From Phyllobacterium bourgognense (lineage in GTDB: Bacteria; Pseudomonadota; Alphaproteobacteria; Rhizobiales; Rhizobiaceae), in the NCBI RefSeq assembly GCF_003337575.1, contig NZ_QPJM01000022.1:1-55247 (forward strand): a DNA stretch of 55,247 nt. Direction: 5' to 3'. Numbering within the stretch: the first letter of the stretch is position 1; each line of letters starts with the position of its first letter. This document shows positions 36,349 to 45,541 of the stretch, in pieces. Under the pieces are notes generated by a model. It ran no database searches, was not told the origin of the DNA, and saw only the letters and a program-made list of their open reading frames with translations. The position numbers and the translations under genes were made by a program.

Positions 36349-37341
36349 TTATTCAAAGAACTCGAAGAAAGTTCCAATGTTTCTTTCTATAGCATTTCGA
36401 TAAATTTTGATCGACGTTACATTGTCTTGTATGGCCATTCCTGTGGAGTCGAAAATGGTAACTTCTTCATCATTTTCTCTTCCTGGCTTTTTGCCCAGCA
36501 ATATCTCGCCGATTTCTCCATGGATATCGTCTTGGGTGATGATATTTTTATTTAATGGATGCCACGTTTCGCCCTTTTCGGTGCACTGCGCAATTGAGTC
36601 AACGACTACTTTTGCATTCCTAAAAATCTCTGGACCCAGTTCTTGTTTACCTTGCTGATCTGTACCAATTGCAACAATGTGTGTACCGGGTTTCACCCAT
36701 TCTGGTTCCACAAGCGACCCTTTTCCGCGGGTCGTCGTAATCAAGATATCGGCCTGCTCAACGGCTTCTTTTTTGGAGTTTGCCATGATTACAGGAATGC
36801 CAAATTCGCTTTCAATATCCGTCTTGTATTTGGAGAGCGTTTCCGGGTTACGGTCCCATGCGTGAATTTCTTCAATTTTCATAGTGTCGTTGATCATCCG
36901 GATTTGCATTCTTGCCTGATTTCCCGTCCCGATCGACGTAATTTTTTTGGCATTTTTCCTTGCCAGCGCTTTTACGGAAACGGCTCCAGACGCTCCTGTT
37001 CTGAGACCAGTGATCAAACTTCCATCCATAACGCAAATTAACGCACAACTCCTGGCATCATGTAGCAGGATGGTCCCCATGCCACTGGGTACGCCGTGTG
37101 CTGTTGGGTTGTTGATGAACCCTCCAGAGGATGCTTTCATAGAGATCACTTCGTTGGCTTTGTAATAACCAACCTTGAAGTCAATTTCCCCACGAGGCGA
37201 GGGGAGATGTATCCCGATATAGTCAGGTTGTTCCACCTGATCGCTGTTGAAGGCTTTGTATGCCTCTTCTACCGTACCGATGACTTCGCTAATGCAGATT
37301 AATCTGCTAACTTCCTCTCTTTTAAGCAGCAGCGTTTTCAT
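36349..37341 (-). CDS. ornithine cyclodeaminase family protein (EutC-like)
   Basis: A 330-residue NAD-dependent OCD/mu-crystallin family enzyme. [20 protein letters not shown] binds substrate, [20 protein letters not shown] and [19 protein letters not shown] are the dinucleotide-binding core. Family members include ornithine and lysine cyclodeaminases, alanine dehydrogenases, and EutC of ectoine use. It is transcribed just ahead of the dehydratase gene (181-base gap). The gene is AT-rich and lysine-rich compared with the rest of the window, suggesting transfer from a lower-GC organism. Confidence 0.88.
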   Translation of the reverse strand: MKTLLLKREEVSRLICISEVIGTVEEAYKAFNSDQVEQPDYIGIHLPSPRGEIDFKVGYYKANEVISMKASSGGFINNPTAHGVPSGMGTILLHDARSCALICVMDGSLITGLRTGASGAVSVKALARKNAKKITSIGTGNQARMQIRMINDTMKIEEIHAWDRNPETLSKYKTDIESEFGIPVIMANSKKEAVEQADILITTTRGKGSLVEPEWVKPGTHIVAIGTDQQGKQELGPEIFRNAKVVVDSIAQCTEKGETWHPLNKNIITQDDIHGEIGEILLGKKPGRENDEEVTIFDSTGMAIQDNVTSIKIYRNAIERNIGTFFEFFE

Positions 37342-37941
37342 GCATCACCTCTCTATTTTTAGTTCGTACCTACGCCATACGCCCGCGGCCGAAAGCTTGA
37401 CACTCTGCAGATATACTCGAGAGGCGCATGTTCAAACGTTGAGCAGGACACGTTGATCTGGGGCCGCCGGATCGACAAAACCGTGAGCACGAAGATCAAG
37501 CGGGATTTGGTGCTCATGTTCATACGTCTCCGAGAATGCATTACCCGAATACGTGTGAGCATTATTGCATCGGGTACGCAGCAGAAAATGTCGAGTATTC
37601 CCCAAATACACACTTTGCATTGGTTTCCAGATCCGTCTGCGAAAGCTTTTGCGGTCACGACCGTGCCGTACTCTGACTTGCTGACTGGTTGTGGATCAGC
37701 GCGGATCGTCATTGCAACGGCGAGGGAATCCGAAGGAGATAACGAACAGGACCATCCATAAACCGCCATCGGGTGTTCCTGTTCTGTGCGTTTAAGTTGC
37801 ATAAGGGCTCGACTGGAACCGCACTTGAAACTTCAACGTGGTTCCTTATGACAGCTTTTGGAGCCAAATCGGTCAATCCGATCCCGCCAGAGTCTAAGTC
37901 TGCTAGTGGCGCGATGAAATAAGGCCTTTGGTTTGGCAATT
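37342..37941. other. 600-base gap without a recognised gene
   Basis: Only a minus-strand fragment (37432-37620, ending LDLRAHGFVDPAAPDQRVLL) looks remotely protein-like; no family was identified. The gap marks the edge between the AT-rich pair and the VapBC genes. Confidence 0.4.
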
Positions 37942-38325
37942 TTAGGTGGGACGATTTACGGGTAGGTGCAGTGTAGCGCCTGCCTTTTCGGCCGCTGCTC
38001 TTAGGCGCTTGTCTCTGGTCCATAAGGTCGCTCGCTGATCCAGAAGGACGGACGCCAGCAAGTGAACATCAGTGTAGCCAATGCCGATGCTGAAAAGACT
38101 GTGGTGATCGATCATTGTCATGACTTCATCGTGCGTGGCGACGACTGCCACGCGCTGCGCCGTCAGAAAAGCGATCACGCTGCCGCGATCCTTAAGGCTG
38201 CCAAGCGCCAGCTCACCGATCACGGCTGGGTGGCAAAGTAGGAGGTCGTCTTCAATGATCCTGCGCAGCTCCGCATCAACACGACGAAAATGATCAATCC
38301 AGATCGAGGTGTCCGCGAGTATCAC
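37942..38325 (-). CDS. vapC: PIN-domain toxin, VapC family
   Basis: A 127-residue PIN-domain ribonuclease. Acidic metal-binding residues are visible in LADTSIWIDHF (D5), the GELALGSL glutamate, IGYTDVHLLA and LWTRDKRL aspartates. VapC toxins cleave tRNA or rRNA when free of antitoxin. The ATG overlaps the VapB stop by ATGA (38322-38325), the usual antitoxin-first operon. Intact by length and motifs. Confidence 0.9.
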   Translation of the reverse strand: MILADTSIWIDHFRRVDAELRRIIEDDLLLCHPAVIGELALGSLKDRGSVIAFLTAQRVAVVATHDEVMTMIDHHSLFSIGIGYTDVHLLASVLLDQRATLWTRDKRLRAAAEKAGATLHLPVNRPT

Positions 38326-38522
38326 TTGGGCGCTGCGCTCCGGCGACGTGGAGCTGCCTCGGCATTGGGCATAGTTCCTCCGAGCGCGATGAGGCGCTTT
38401 CCTGACTCCACACGGACAAGCGTTTCCAACGCCTGGCGCACTAGGGCCGCAGTTTCATTTTTACCGGTCAAGAACCTAGCCTTCTCCATAAGCGTGTCAT
38501 CGAGGTTAATAGTCGATCGCAT
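38322..38522 (-). CDS. vapB: VapB-type antitoxin
   Basis: A 66-residue antitoxin. The N-terminal STINLDDTLMEKARFLTGK and ETAALVRQALETLVRVES region is the ribbon-helix-helix-like VapB (type II antitoxin) fold that binds the operator; the basic, proline-rich tail (PRRRSAAPK) would wrap the toxin. It precedes vapC with a 4-base overlap, so toxin translation depends on antitoxin translation. Confidence 0.88.
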   Translation of the reverse strand: MRSTINLDDTLMEKARFLTGKNETAALVRQALETLVRVESGKRLIALGGTMPNAEAAPRRRSAAPK

Positions 38523-38556
38523 GATGTAGCTCCCTAATTTGAAGCGCGGACAATAG

Positions 38557-38568
38557 CACCATTTGGTG
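38557..38568. promoter_or_regulatory. candidate VapB operator
   Basis: CACCA-TT-TGGTG, a perfect small palindrome 35-46 bases upstream of the vapB ATG, a position suited to autoregulation by VapBC. Short, so could be chance. Confidence 0.35.
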
Positions 38569-38813
38569 ATAAAATCTATGTCGGCTGCAGCATTTCTAGG
38601 CGGTGGGTTCTACATACTGGCCGATCTACCGTCATAAATGGTGGCTCACGGTTCGTATCCTTTCAAGGCGGTCATAACCTCTGCTTCTAGGCCAGTTGCT
38701 GACGCGGCGAACGCGTGCAGTTTGGCTAAACCGAGCTCGAGCCATTTCTGCCACCCGTCGACTGCAAGCAGATTTCAGGTGGATTTGAACCCTACTCGTA
38801 GAGGGAGTGGCAT

Positions 38814-39056
38814 TTGCGGAAAATCTGGCGTTATCTGGTTTTGCCCCTTATCGGGTTCGCCACCTTCGTCTTCTTCAACAACACGCCTGCTTGCGCCTCA
38901 ACAGTCGGTTTCTGGGCTGGCGGCGTCCTCGGGGCAAATGACATCGTTTGCCTGTCTTGCATATGGCGATCATATTTCCTGGAACAAACTCGGTCCTTGC
39001 AGGTTGGAAAGAATGTCGGCGGAGCAAAACCTGCGGGATGCGGGCTTCGTCCGTGA
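38814..39056 (+). CDS. possible small membrane or exported protein
   Basis: An 80-codon frame starting TTG at 38814 with GAGGGAG six bases upstream. The N-terminus is RKIWRYLVLPLIGFATFVFF, a positive patch followed by a hydrophobic stretch, consistent with a signal peptide or anchor (possible cleavage at PACAS). The remainder is cysteine-rich (VCLSCIWRSYF). No family recognised; ends 51 bases before the PEBP gene. It may not be real. Confidence 0.3.
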   Translation: MRKIWRYLVLPLIGFATFVFFNNTPACASTVGFWAGGVLGANDIVCLSCIWRSYFLEQTRSLQVGKNVGGAKPAGCGLRP

Positions 39057-39107
39057 AGCGCAGCGTCGGTACAAATCCCAGTCAAAACACCTGTTGAAGG
39101 AAATCCC

Positions 39108-39569
39108 ATGGTCTTGACGTTAGTGAGCCCTGCATTTGCTGATGGCGATGCTATTCCCCCAAAATATACCCGTATCCACCAAAATCTGTTTCCACCATTG
39201 AAATGGAGCGGTGTTCCTGATGGGACACGCAGTTTTGCACTAGTCGTTGAAGATGCCGATGCACCAAGTGGGATTTTCCGGCATTGTGGAATATTCAACA
39301 TTCGGCCGACACTAAATGGATTGCCTGAAAGTGTGGATACTGTGCCGGGCCAGGCGCCGCGTTTTTCGGAGAACGATTTCGGCAATGCGCGTTATGACGG
39401 ACCGCACCCACCCAAAGATGATGGAGTGCACCACTATCATTTTCGCTTGGCGGCACTCGATGTTCCGAATCTTTCTGTGCCCAGCTCCGCAGGTGCTGGG
39501 CTGATGTGGAATGCAGCAAAAAGATACATACTTGCGCAAGCGACACTGACCGGAACATTTGAGGTGTAA
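39108..39569 (+). CDS. YbhB/YbcL (PEBP) family protein
   Basis: A 153-residue phosphatidylethanolamine-binding-protein fold. Ligand-pocket motifs are DGDAIPPKYTRIHQNLFPPL near the start, VVEDADAPSGIFRHCGIFNI (usual DPDAP...W), YDGPHPPKDDGVHHYHFRLA, and a short C-terminal TLTGTFEV. No signal peptide, so probably cytosolic. Biological role in bacteria unknown. A stand-alone gene, converging with the MscS channel. Confidence 0.9.
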   Translation: MVLTLVSPAFADGDAIPPKYTRIHQNLFPPLKWSGVPDGTRSFALVVEDADAPSGIFRHCGIFNIRPTLNGLPESVDTVPGQAPRFSENDFGNARYDGPHPPKDDGVHHYHFRLAALDVPNLSVPSSAGAGLMWNAAKRYILAQATLTGTFEV

Positions 39570-39612
39570 AATCCGAAGCCATAACAGGGGCGGCATTTCG
39601 GCTGAGCAAATC

Positions 39613-40731
39613 TCAGTTCTCTCGCGTTGCTGATTGGTTCGTCCCCGTTTGCCCTGTTGTCGCGACATTGCCGGGATTCAAACGAATCCGCGGCAATGCC
39701 TGCGGATATTCGCGCTGGATGAAGTCGATCAGCTTTTCGCGAACCTCGCAACGCAGATCAAATGTTCGGCCGGAATTCGTCGCGGATACAAGGATCCGGA
39801 TTTCCATCACGTTTTCCTTAAAATCGGTGACGGCGACATTGGCGACGCGCTGATCCCATAGCTTGGAAGCGGCGAGAATCTCCTCAACTTTGCTGCGAAG
39901 CACTGCGATCGGCACACTGTAATCAAGGTAGATCATCACCGTGCCTATCAGCGAGGCGCTCTCGCGTGTCCAGTTCTGGAATGGGTTTTCGATGAAGTAG
40001 CTGAGCGGGAGAATGAGGCGCCGCCAGTCCCAGATTTTGACAACGACATAGGTTGAGGTGATCTCCTCGACATTGCCCCACTCACCTTCAACAAGCAGTG
40101 CGTCATCGATGCGTATCGGCTGGGTGATGGCAAGCTGAATGCCCGCGAAGAGATTCTTCAAGACCGGTTGAAGTGCCAGGCCCACCACAATGCCGGCTGC
40201 ACCGGCAGATGCCAAAAGACTGACACCATATTGCCGGACCGCATCAAAGGTCATCAATGCAGCGGCGACCGCGATCATTATGATCAACAGGTCGATGATT
40301 CGCCCGATGATCCGCGATTGCGTCACATGCTTGCGCGCCAGCAGATTGTCTTCGGCATCAAGTTTGAAGCGCCTGAGATAAACAGTCGTCCAGATATGCG
40401 CGGCCGACTTCACCATCCAGGCAATCAGCGCGATGAAGCAGATGAGCAGACCATGACGAAGCACCGAGGCTTGCAGATCGGTCAGGGGCGCGACCGAAAC
40501 CGCCAGGGCGAGTGCAGCCACCACAACCGCAAAGCGCGCAGGGCGCTCGGTCCGTGAGATCAGCGAGCGCCAGAACAAATCCCGGGCGGCAACGATACGG
40601 GTGAGCAGGTTGTAAAGAGCGCGATGCGCGGCAAGGCCTATGCCAACCGTACCGGCGATGAGGGCAAGGTTGATGATCCAGTCCGGCAACCATGCCACCT
40701 GTTCTTCGAGATGGATCATAAAATTTCTCAT
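39613..40731 (-). CDS. MscS-type mechanosensitive channel family protein
   Basis: A 372-residue membrane protein from MRNFMIHLEEQVAWLPDWII; an ATG at 40794 would add 21 atypical residues. Four to five N-terminal membrane helices (LALIAGTVGIGLAAHRALYN; FAVVVAALALAVSVAPL; LIIMIAVAAALMTFDAV), a pore helix (LLASAGAAGIVVGLALQPVL), then the beta domain RIDDALLVEGEWGNVEEITS and TYVVVKIWDWRRLILPLSYF. Resembles the YnaI/YbdG-like extended group. Probably protects against osmotic downshock. Confidence 0.88.
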   Translation of the reverse strand: MRNFMIHLEEQVAWLPDWIINLALIAGTVGIGLAAHRALYNLLTRIVAARDLFWRSLISRTERPARFAVVVAALALAVSVAPLTDLQASVLRHGLLICFIALIAWMVKSAAHIWTTVYLRRFKLDAEDNLLARKHVTQSRIIGRIIDLLIIMIAVAAALMTFDAVRQYGVSLLASAGAAGIVVGLALQPVLKNLFAGIQLAITQPIRIDDALLVEGEWGNVEEITSTYVVVKIWDWRRLILPLSYFIENPFQNWTRESASLIGTVMIYLDYSVPIAVLRSKVEEILAASKLWDQRVANVAVTDFKENVMEIRILVSATNSGRTFDLRCEVREKLIDFIQREYPQALPRIRLNPGNVATTGQTGTNQSATREN

Positions 40732-40837
40732 GCCGTCAAAGTAGAGTGCAGTGCGGGATAATGAAAGAGTATCCAAAGCGCCGTTACAAGTCACGCGCTC
40801 GCACTATCCGCGTTCGATGGACAACCAGGGCGAATAG

Positions 40838-41177
40838 GCAGGCTAAGTGGCTGGCTTGAAGCCGGCTGATATCGACCAGATCCATATCGGTCAGCGGGCT
40901 GAGCTGCGGTTTTCCGCTTTCAACCAACGCACGACGCCGGAGATTGCCGGATACGTCAAGACGGTTGCTGCCGACCTGCTCCACAATCCGCAACCGGTGA
41001 AAGTTGGTATTTCGCCCGTATCGAAATACCGCAAAATGAATTAGATCGGCTAAAAGACTTGGTGCTGCTGCCGGGCATGCCGGTAGAGGCGTCATTCAAA
41101 CCGGTGAACGCAGCGCGCTTTCATTTCTCACCAAACCTCTGTTTGATCAAATTGCACGCGCCCTGCGCGAGGATTGA
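40838..41177 (+). pseudogene. HlyD-type secretion adaptor, C-terminal remnant
   Basis: The plus strand carries the tail of a type I secretion periplasmic adaptor: LKPADIDQIHIGQRAELRFS and AFNQRTTPEIAGYVKTVAAD, then after a frame change near 41010 IEIPQNELDRLKDLVLLPGM and PVEASFK, then after one missing base in the A run near 41091 TGERSALSFLTKPLFDQIAR. The first ~300 residues and the partner ABC ATPase are not present, so the secretion system has been deleted. Confidence 0.75.
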
Positions 41178-41233
41178 CTTGCAACCGTACAAGCAACGTT
41201 CCGATCCATCGTGCTCAGGCAGCAGTTGATAGT

Positions 41234-42079
41234 TTAAGTCTTCATGGCACTCTGCGGCAATTGTTGTCTATAGGAAGCCCTAACCGCATAGGTCAAAATG
41301 GTAATCGCCAACCACAATCGGACATAGGAAACGCTGGCGAGGAAACCGATGTAAAGCAGGTTTCTTCCAAACGGAAGCGCGAGTGGTTCGCCTACCGCCC
41401 ACACAAGCCTCCCCACGAAAAATTGAACGAAAGTGCATGCAACGAAAAGCAAACCAATAATTATAATAGCCTTCGTCAGCTGTTTCCATCTCGCTTTGAA
41501 TTGACGAACGACCGAAAGGAAAGTCGGCTTACGATCAAGGCCCTTTTCAACAACCATTATGAATACAATGGCAGCAATCAGGGCACTCCAAAAAGGCAAA
41601 AAACCCCGACCCCATACAAACACGATACCATCAAAGCCGAGCCAGAACTTTGACGCCGAGTACTTATTCATCCCCAGCAACACAGCTATAATGATGGTGC
41701 AAAAGAACAGAAGTAAAAGCCGCCAAAGCACCGCCCAACTCAATGACAACTGTCGGTGGAACGAAAGGCGCTCGAGAGCGGTAAATCCTCCCGTCAACCT
41801 CACCATCTTCTGGCTCGCGAGCAGAAATGCGATGAACACGGGAACGTGCGCGACGAAGAAACCGAGTAGCGAAAGACCGCCAGGCCACGATAGGGAATAG
41901 AGGCGGATCACCGTTGCTAACAATAACCAGGGTAGGGTTTCCAGCACCAGGTAGGGGCCAAAGCCAACTTGTTCGTTGCGGTACACGCTGCCGCCGAGTG
42001 AGGATAGTATTGTTGCCGCTGGTTTCATATGACGGTTATAAAATCGTCCCACGAACGCAGCATTAATCCATTCGATCAA
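41234..42079 (-). CDS. integral membrane protein of unknown function
   Basis: A 281-residue protein with about six hydrophobic segments (YLVLETLPWLLLATVIRLYS; GFFVAHVPVFIAFLLAS; LLLLFFCTIIIAVLLG; FWSALIAAIVFIMVVEKG; AIIIIGLLFVACTFVQFFVG; GFLASVSYVRLWLAITILTY) and positive loops between. No signature I can name. The frame is fully open and strongly hydrophobic, so it is probably a real gene. Stand-alone. Confidence 0.7.
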   Translation of the reverse strand: MIEWINAAFVGRFYNRHMKPAATILSSLGGSVYRNEQVGFGPYLVLETLPWLLLATVIRLYSLSWPGGLSLLGFFVAHVPVFIAFLLASQKMVRLTGGFTALERLSFHRQLSLSWAVLWRLLLLFFCTIIIAVLLGMNKYSASKFWLGFDGIVFVWGRGFLPFWSALIAAIVFIMVVEKGLDRKPTFLSVVRQFKARWKQLTKAIIIIGLLFVACTFVQFFVGRLVWAVGEPLALPFGRNLLYIGFLASVSYVRLWLAITILTYAVRASYRQQLPQSAMKT

Positions 42080-42451
42080 ATGCCGTGCAACACGCGAAAT
42101 TTGGAGTGATTTTTATGTGGTCGTCGCAACTACGGTCGCTATGCGAAAATCACGATCAGATTAAAGTTTCAACGCAAATGTGTCGGAATCACCGCGACCG
42201 CTTTCCGCCACAGTCAGACGGTGTACGGAGTCAAGATTTGGCCACACCAATCACTATTTTAGCCTTGTAGCTAGGTTGAATGCGGAAGCGTCGGATGTTG
42301 TCGTCCTGTGCTTTGAAAGTCGCATAATGGCTCAACCTTAACAAACTTCTGTAAGTGCTCGGGGCTTATTTAAGGGCGCTTACCTTAGCTCCTCAGCTAT
42401 TTAAGCGAAGGCCGTCTTGCTTAAATAGTGGCAGGAAAGCATACTTGGTAC

Positions 42452-43633
42452 ATGTCTGATTCTGAATCAAATAAGTGGCTCGGCCGCTTTGTCGAAGCAC
42501 CCGTTGCCGGCGAGATGGTGCGGGCATTCGTACCTCCGCCTTTGCCGCCCACACCGTCGATTGACGTCCTTTCACTTTTGGAACGACTTAGTTTAGCGGA
42601 ACGAGCGCTGGGGCGGCTGGACGGTATCACGATGCTACTCCCTCGCCAGGAGCTATTTCTTTACATGTATGTGAGGAAGGAGGCTGTTCTGTCCTCACAG
42701 ATCGAAGGAACACAATCGACGCTGTCGGATCTTCTTCGTTTTGAGATGGAAGCGCAGGCGGGCAACCCTATAGACGACATCCGCGAAGTCTCGAACTACG
42801 TTGATGCCATGATGTACGGTCTAGAGCGGCTGGAAGTCCTGCCGATGTCACTGCGTCTGATTCGTGAAATGCACGCGCGGTTGCTGCAAAGCGGGCGTGG
42901 AGGGACCAAGAGCCCTGGCGAGTTTCGACGTTCGCAGAACTGGATTGGGGGCTCGCGACCTGGCAACGCACTCTTCGTGCCGCCGCCAGTCACCGAGATG
43001 GATGTCTGCCTAGATGCGCTCGAACGTTTCATGCATGAAGATCAGTCGCGACTGCCAGCACTCATAAAAGCCGGCCTTTTGCACGTCCAGTTCGAAACCA
43101 TTCATCCCTTTCTGGATGGCAACGGCCGCATCGGTCGTTTGCTGGTCACGCTATATCTTTGTGTAAATGGTGTGTTGCGTAAGCCGCTGCTCTATCTCAG
43201 TCTTTACCTTAAGACTCATCGAACGGAATATTATCGACTGCTTCAACAGGTCCGTGAGCAGGGCAATTGGGAAGCTTGGCTCGACTTCTTCCTCGCTGGC
43301 GTCGCCGACACAGCTAACCAGGCATTCGACGCAGCCACCCGCATTGTCGATTTGTTCAAAGAAGACCGGGACAGCATCACAGCCCAAAGCGACCGAGCCG
43401 GCTCGGCGCTGCGCATTCATGATCTCTTTCAGCAAAATCCGTTTCTGACAGCCAATCAACTTGTTCAGAAGACAGGGCTATCGGCGCCTACTGTCAATGC
43501 GGCACTCGCTGACCTGGAGCGTCTCGGTATAGTCGAGGAGGTGACGGGTCGGAGGCGAGGTCGTGTTTTCAAGTATAGACGATACCTTACCATCCTTAGC
43601 GAAGGCACCGATCCGCTGCCCGCAAACCTGTAA
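42452..43633 (+). CDS. Fic-domain AMP-transferase (class II) with winged helix
   Basis: A 393-residue Fic protein from ATG 42452. The catalytic motif HPFLDGNGRIGR starts at H218. An N-terminal inhibitory helix carries the S-x-x-x-E-G motif (SSQIEG, residues 81-86), typical of class II Fic proteins that block their own ATP site. The C-terminal ~80 residues form a winged helix (FLTANQLVQKTGLSAPTVNA) followed by RLGIVEEVTGRRRGRVF. Likely transfers AMP to a protein target; no antitoxin gene is needed or seen. Stand-alone. Confidence 0.92.
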   Translation: MSDSESNKWLGRFVEAPVAGEMVRAFVPPPLPPTPSIDVLSLLERLSLAERALGRLDGITMLLPRQELFLYMYVRKEAVLSSQIEGTQSTLSDLLRFEMEAQAGNPIDDIREVSNYVDAMMYGLERLEVLPMSLRLIREMHARLLQSGRGGTKSPGEFRRSQNWIGGSRPGNALFVPPPVTEMDVCLDALERFMHEDQSRLPALIKAGLLHVQFETIHPFLDGNGRIGRLLVTLYLCVNGVLRKPLLYLSLYLKTHRTEYYRLLQQVREQGNWEAWLDFFLAGVADTANQAFDAATRIVDLFKEDRDSITAQSDRAGSALRIHDLFQQNPFLTANQLVQKTGLSAPTVNAALADLERLGIVEEVTGRRRGRVFKYRRYLTILSEGTDPLPANL

Positions 43634-43782
43634 TGAGAGCAAGCCCTTTGCGGGGCTGCGGGTTGGGTCGCCACTTGAAGATGCGCCCATGGTGCGAGAC
43701 TTTTCGATCTTTGAGGACAATGGGATCGCGATTGAGGGGCCATTGGGATGAAGTCAAGATGTAACGGGAACTTACAAGAAAA

Positions 43783-43804
43783 GCGGCGAGCTGGAACTCG
43801 CCGC
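43783..43804 (-). terminator. intrinsic terminator of the porin gene
   Basis: Perfect 8-base arms GCGGCGAG and CTCGCCGC around a 6-base loop, and on the minus strand the stem is followed by TTTTCTT (complement of 43775-43782). It lies 41 bases past the porin stop. Confidence 0.85.
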
Positions 43805-43845
43805 CATATCTTCATTCGAACCAGATCTGTTTGCGGTCAGGTTGA

Positions 43846-44946
43846 TCAGAAATTGCGCTGGAAGCGAACGATACCGCCGAATGCGTCATCGTCGCCGCCA
43901 TTGGCGATCGAGTCATCCTTACGTGCGCCATCAAATTTGGTGTAGTTGATTTCAGGCGTGATGGTGAAGCCTGGTACCAGCTCATAGGCTACATTGAGAG
44001 CGAGAGCGTATGTGCCTTCGTCTTCGTATGCGGCCTGTGCGTTGATAGTCGCCTTATCGGTAACCTTTGCAGCAACACCACCCCAGGCAGCCCAGTCACC
44101 CTGGAACTGAGCGAACCAGTTGGTTTCACCGGTGTAGAAGGAATTCTCATCGAAGTCGGACTGATAGGCGCCCAAGAGCCAGAGCGAAACCTTGTCGGTG
44201 ATGTTGACGTCCACGCGCAGGTTGGCAGCGATATCTTCCTGCTTGGAATCATAAGCCACTGTGCCAGCAATCTTGCCCCAGGCCTGTTCCCATTTTGCGC
44301 CGGCAAGAACATGCGGCATATAATCGTCGATGACGTTGTCAGCGAACTCGTCGGAACCCTGCTCAGCAGCGATGATAGCCGAAAAACCGTTGCCGCCAAC
44401 AAAGGTATAGCTGATCTGGTTTGTTTTGCCGGACTGATAATTGATAACGTCGTCATTGATGATATCGCCAGCGTAACCGACCCATGCGCCAAAGATTTCA
44501 TCGGCGATACCAATACGGAAACCGCCCAGCTCAATGAAAGCCTCTGGCAACGAACCGCCGCTGTCTTCACCATCGTCGTACTGGAAGCGGCCGACGATAT
44601 AGGAACGCAGAGTACCAAGTTCGGTTTCCGAACGGGCATCCATACGGATCTCCGCACGTGTGCGCTTGTGATAGGTCTCGTCACGGGTGCCATCTGCCTT
44701 GAGGCGGCCGAGGTTCGAACCGTCATAGGGATCATCGCCAGCCTGGGCATCGTAACGGACCATGCCGCCGATCTTCAGGCAGGTTTCGGTACCGGGAATG
44801 TAGAAAAAGCCAGCGCCATAGGCATCGCAAACGCGGACATATTCGACGGGTTCCGGTTCTGCAACAACGACTGCATCTGCAGCGCGAGCTCCCGATACTG
44901 CAACAAGTGCAGCAGCGGAGCCGAAAAGAAGACTTTTGATATTCAT
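43846..44946 (-). CDS. omp2b: Omp2b-type outer membrane porin
   Basis: A 366-residue outer-membrane porin. Signal peptide MNIKSLLFGSAAALVAVSGA with cleavage after ARAA. The mature protein begins with the Brucellaceae hallmark VCDAYGAGFFYIPGTETC, then repeated beta strands (TELGTLRSYIVGRFQYDDGE; GDIINDDVINYQSGKTNQIS; YTFVGGNGFSAIIAAEQGSD) and ends GGIVRFQRNF with a terminal phenylalanine needed for BAM assembly. General diffusion channel for small solutes. Followed by an intrinsic terminator. Confidence 0.93.
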   Translation of the reverse strand: MNIKSLLFGSAAALVAVSGARAADAVVVAEPEPVEYVRVCDAYGAGFFYIPGTETCLKIGGMVRYDAQAGDDPYDGSNLGRLKADGTRDETYHKRTRAEIRMDARSETELGTLRSYIVGRFQYDDGEDSGGSLPEAFIELGGFRIGIADEIFGAWVGYAGDIINDDVINYQSGKTNQISYTFVGGNGFSAIIAAEQGSDEFADNVIDDYMPHVLAGAKWEQAWGKIAGTVAYDSKQEDIAANLRVDVNITDKVSLWLLGAYQSDFDENSFYTGETNWFAQFQGDWAAWGGVAAKVTDKATINAQAAYEDEGTYALALNVAYELVPGFTITPEINYTKFDGARKDDSIANGGDDDAFGGIVRFQRNF

Positions 44947-45541
44947 GTCGATCTCCAGTTAAGGATCGTTGGGTTAAGAACAAGCATCCAAGAGTGCCGA
45001 ATGCCTCACCTATGTCTTACTTGGAGGCCGCCGAGGTCAAAGGACATAACTGGGGGCATCGGACGGCCGGTCACATTGTTGCCAAAATGCTACAGAAGGC
45101 CCGAACCGGCTTGGCAACAGGCAAGTGTCGTAGAGCGCCAGAACGAATGAAATTCCCCTATGGCGTTGGGAGTTATTGTGTACCTCATCTTACGGAGTGT
45201 TTGGATCTGAACCCGGCTCTGCAATGGGTGAAGTAAAGTCAGGGCCGGGGATAATTCCGGAAGAACTGGACCCAAGGGTACAAATTCCCTTCGAGGCAAG
45301 GGCAATTCACCCACAAAAAAGCGACCAATTATGTTCTTTGACTACCGTTGAAATCGGATGCAACTTGATTGGGCTCATTCTGTCCGGTGTAGGAGGACTG
45401 CTTCGTACAGGAATGAGTGTGTTGAGTTGACGTTGATCTCCAGTCAAGGCTCAAAGGCCCTGCCCCTCTCCATGGGGCGGGGTCATTGCTTCAGATCATC
45501 AAGGCGAAACTGGTTACCGCGTTTTGGCTGCGAACCAATGA
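44947..45541. other. porin leader and long intergenic region
   Basis: About 595 bases with no convincing gene. The porin leader and promoter occupy the left end. At 45458-45482 is a hairpin with arms CCCTGCCCC and GGGGCGGGG (one G-T pair) that sits just past the 3' end of the regulator at 45542 and may end its transcript. Nothing else recognised. Confidence 0.45.

Noticed and set aside
38785..38812. tRNA-like string (TTTGAACCC followed by a short stem)
   Set aside because: No acceptor stem, anticodon arm or CCA-side complement can be built around it.
45255..45320. Possible small structured RNA near CCAAGGGTACAAATTCCCTT
   Set aside because: Only short, poorly paired stems; no promoter or terminator could be seen around it.
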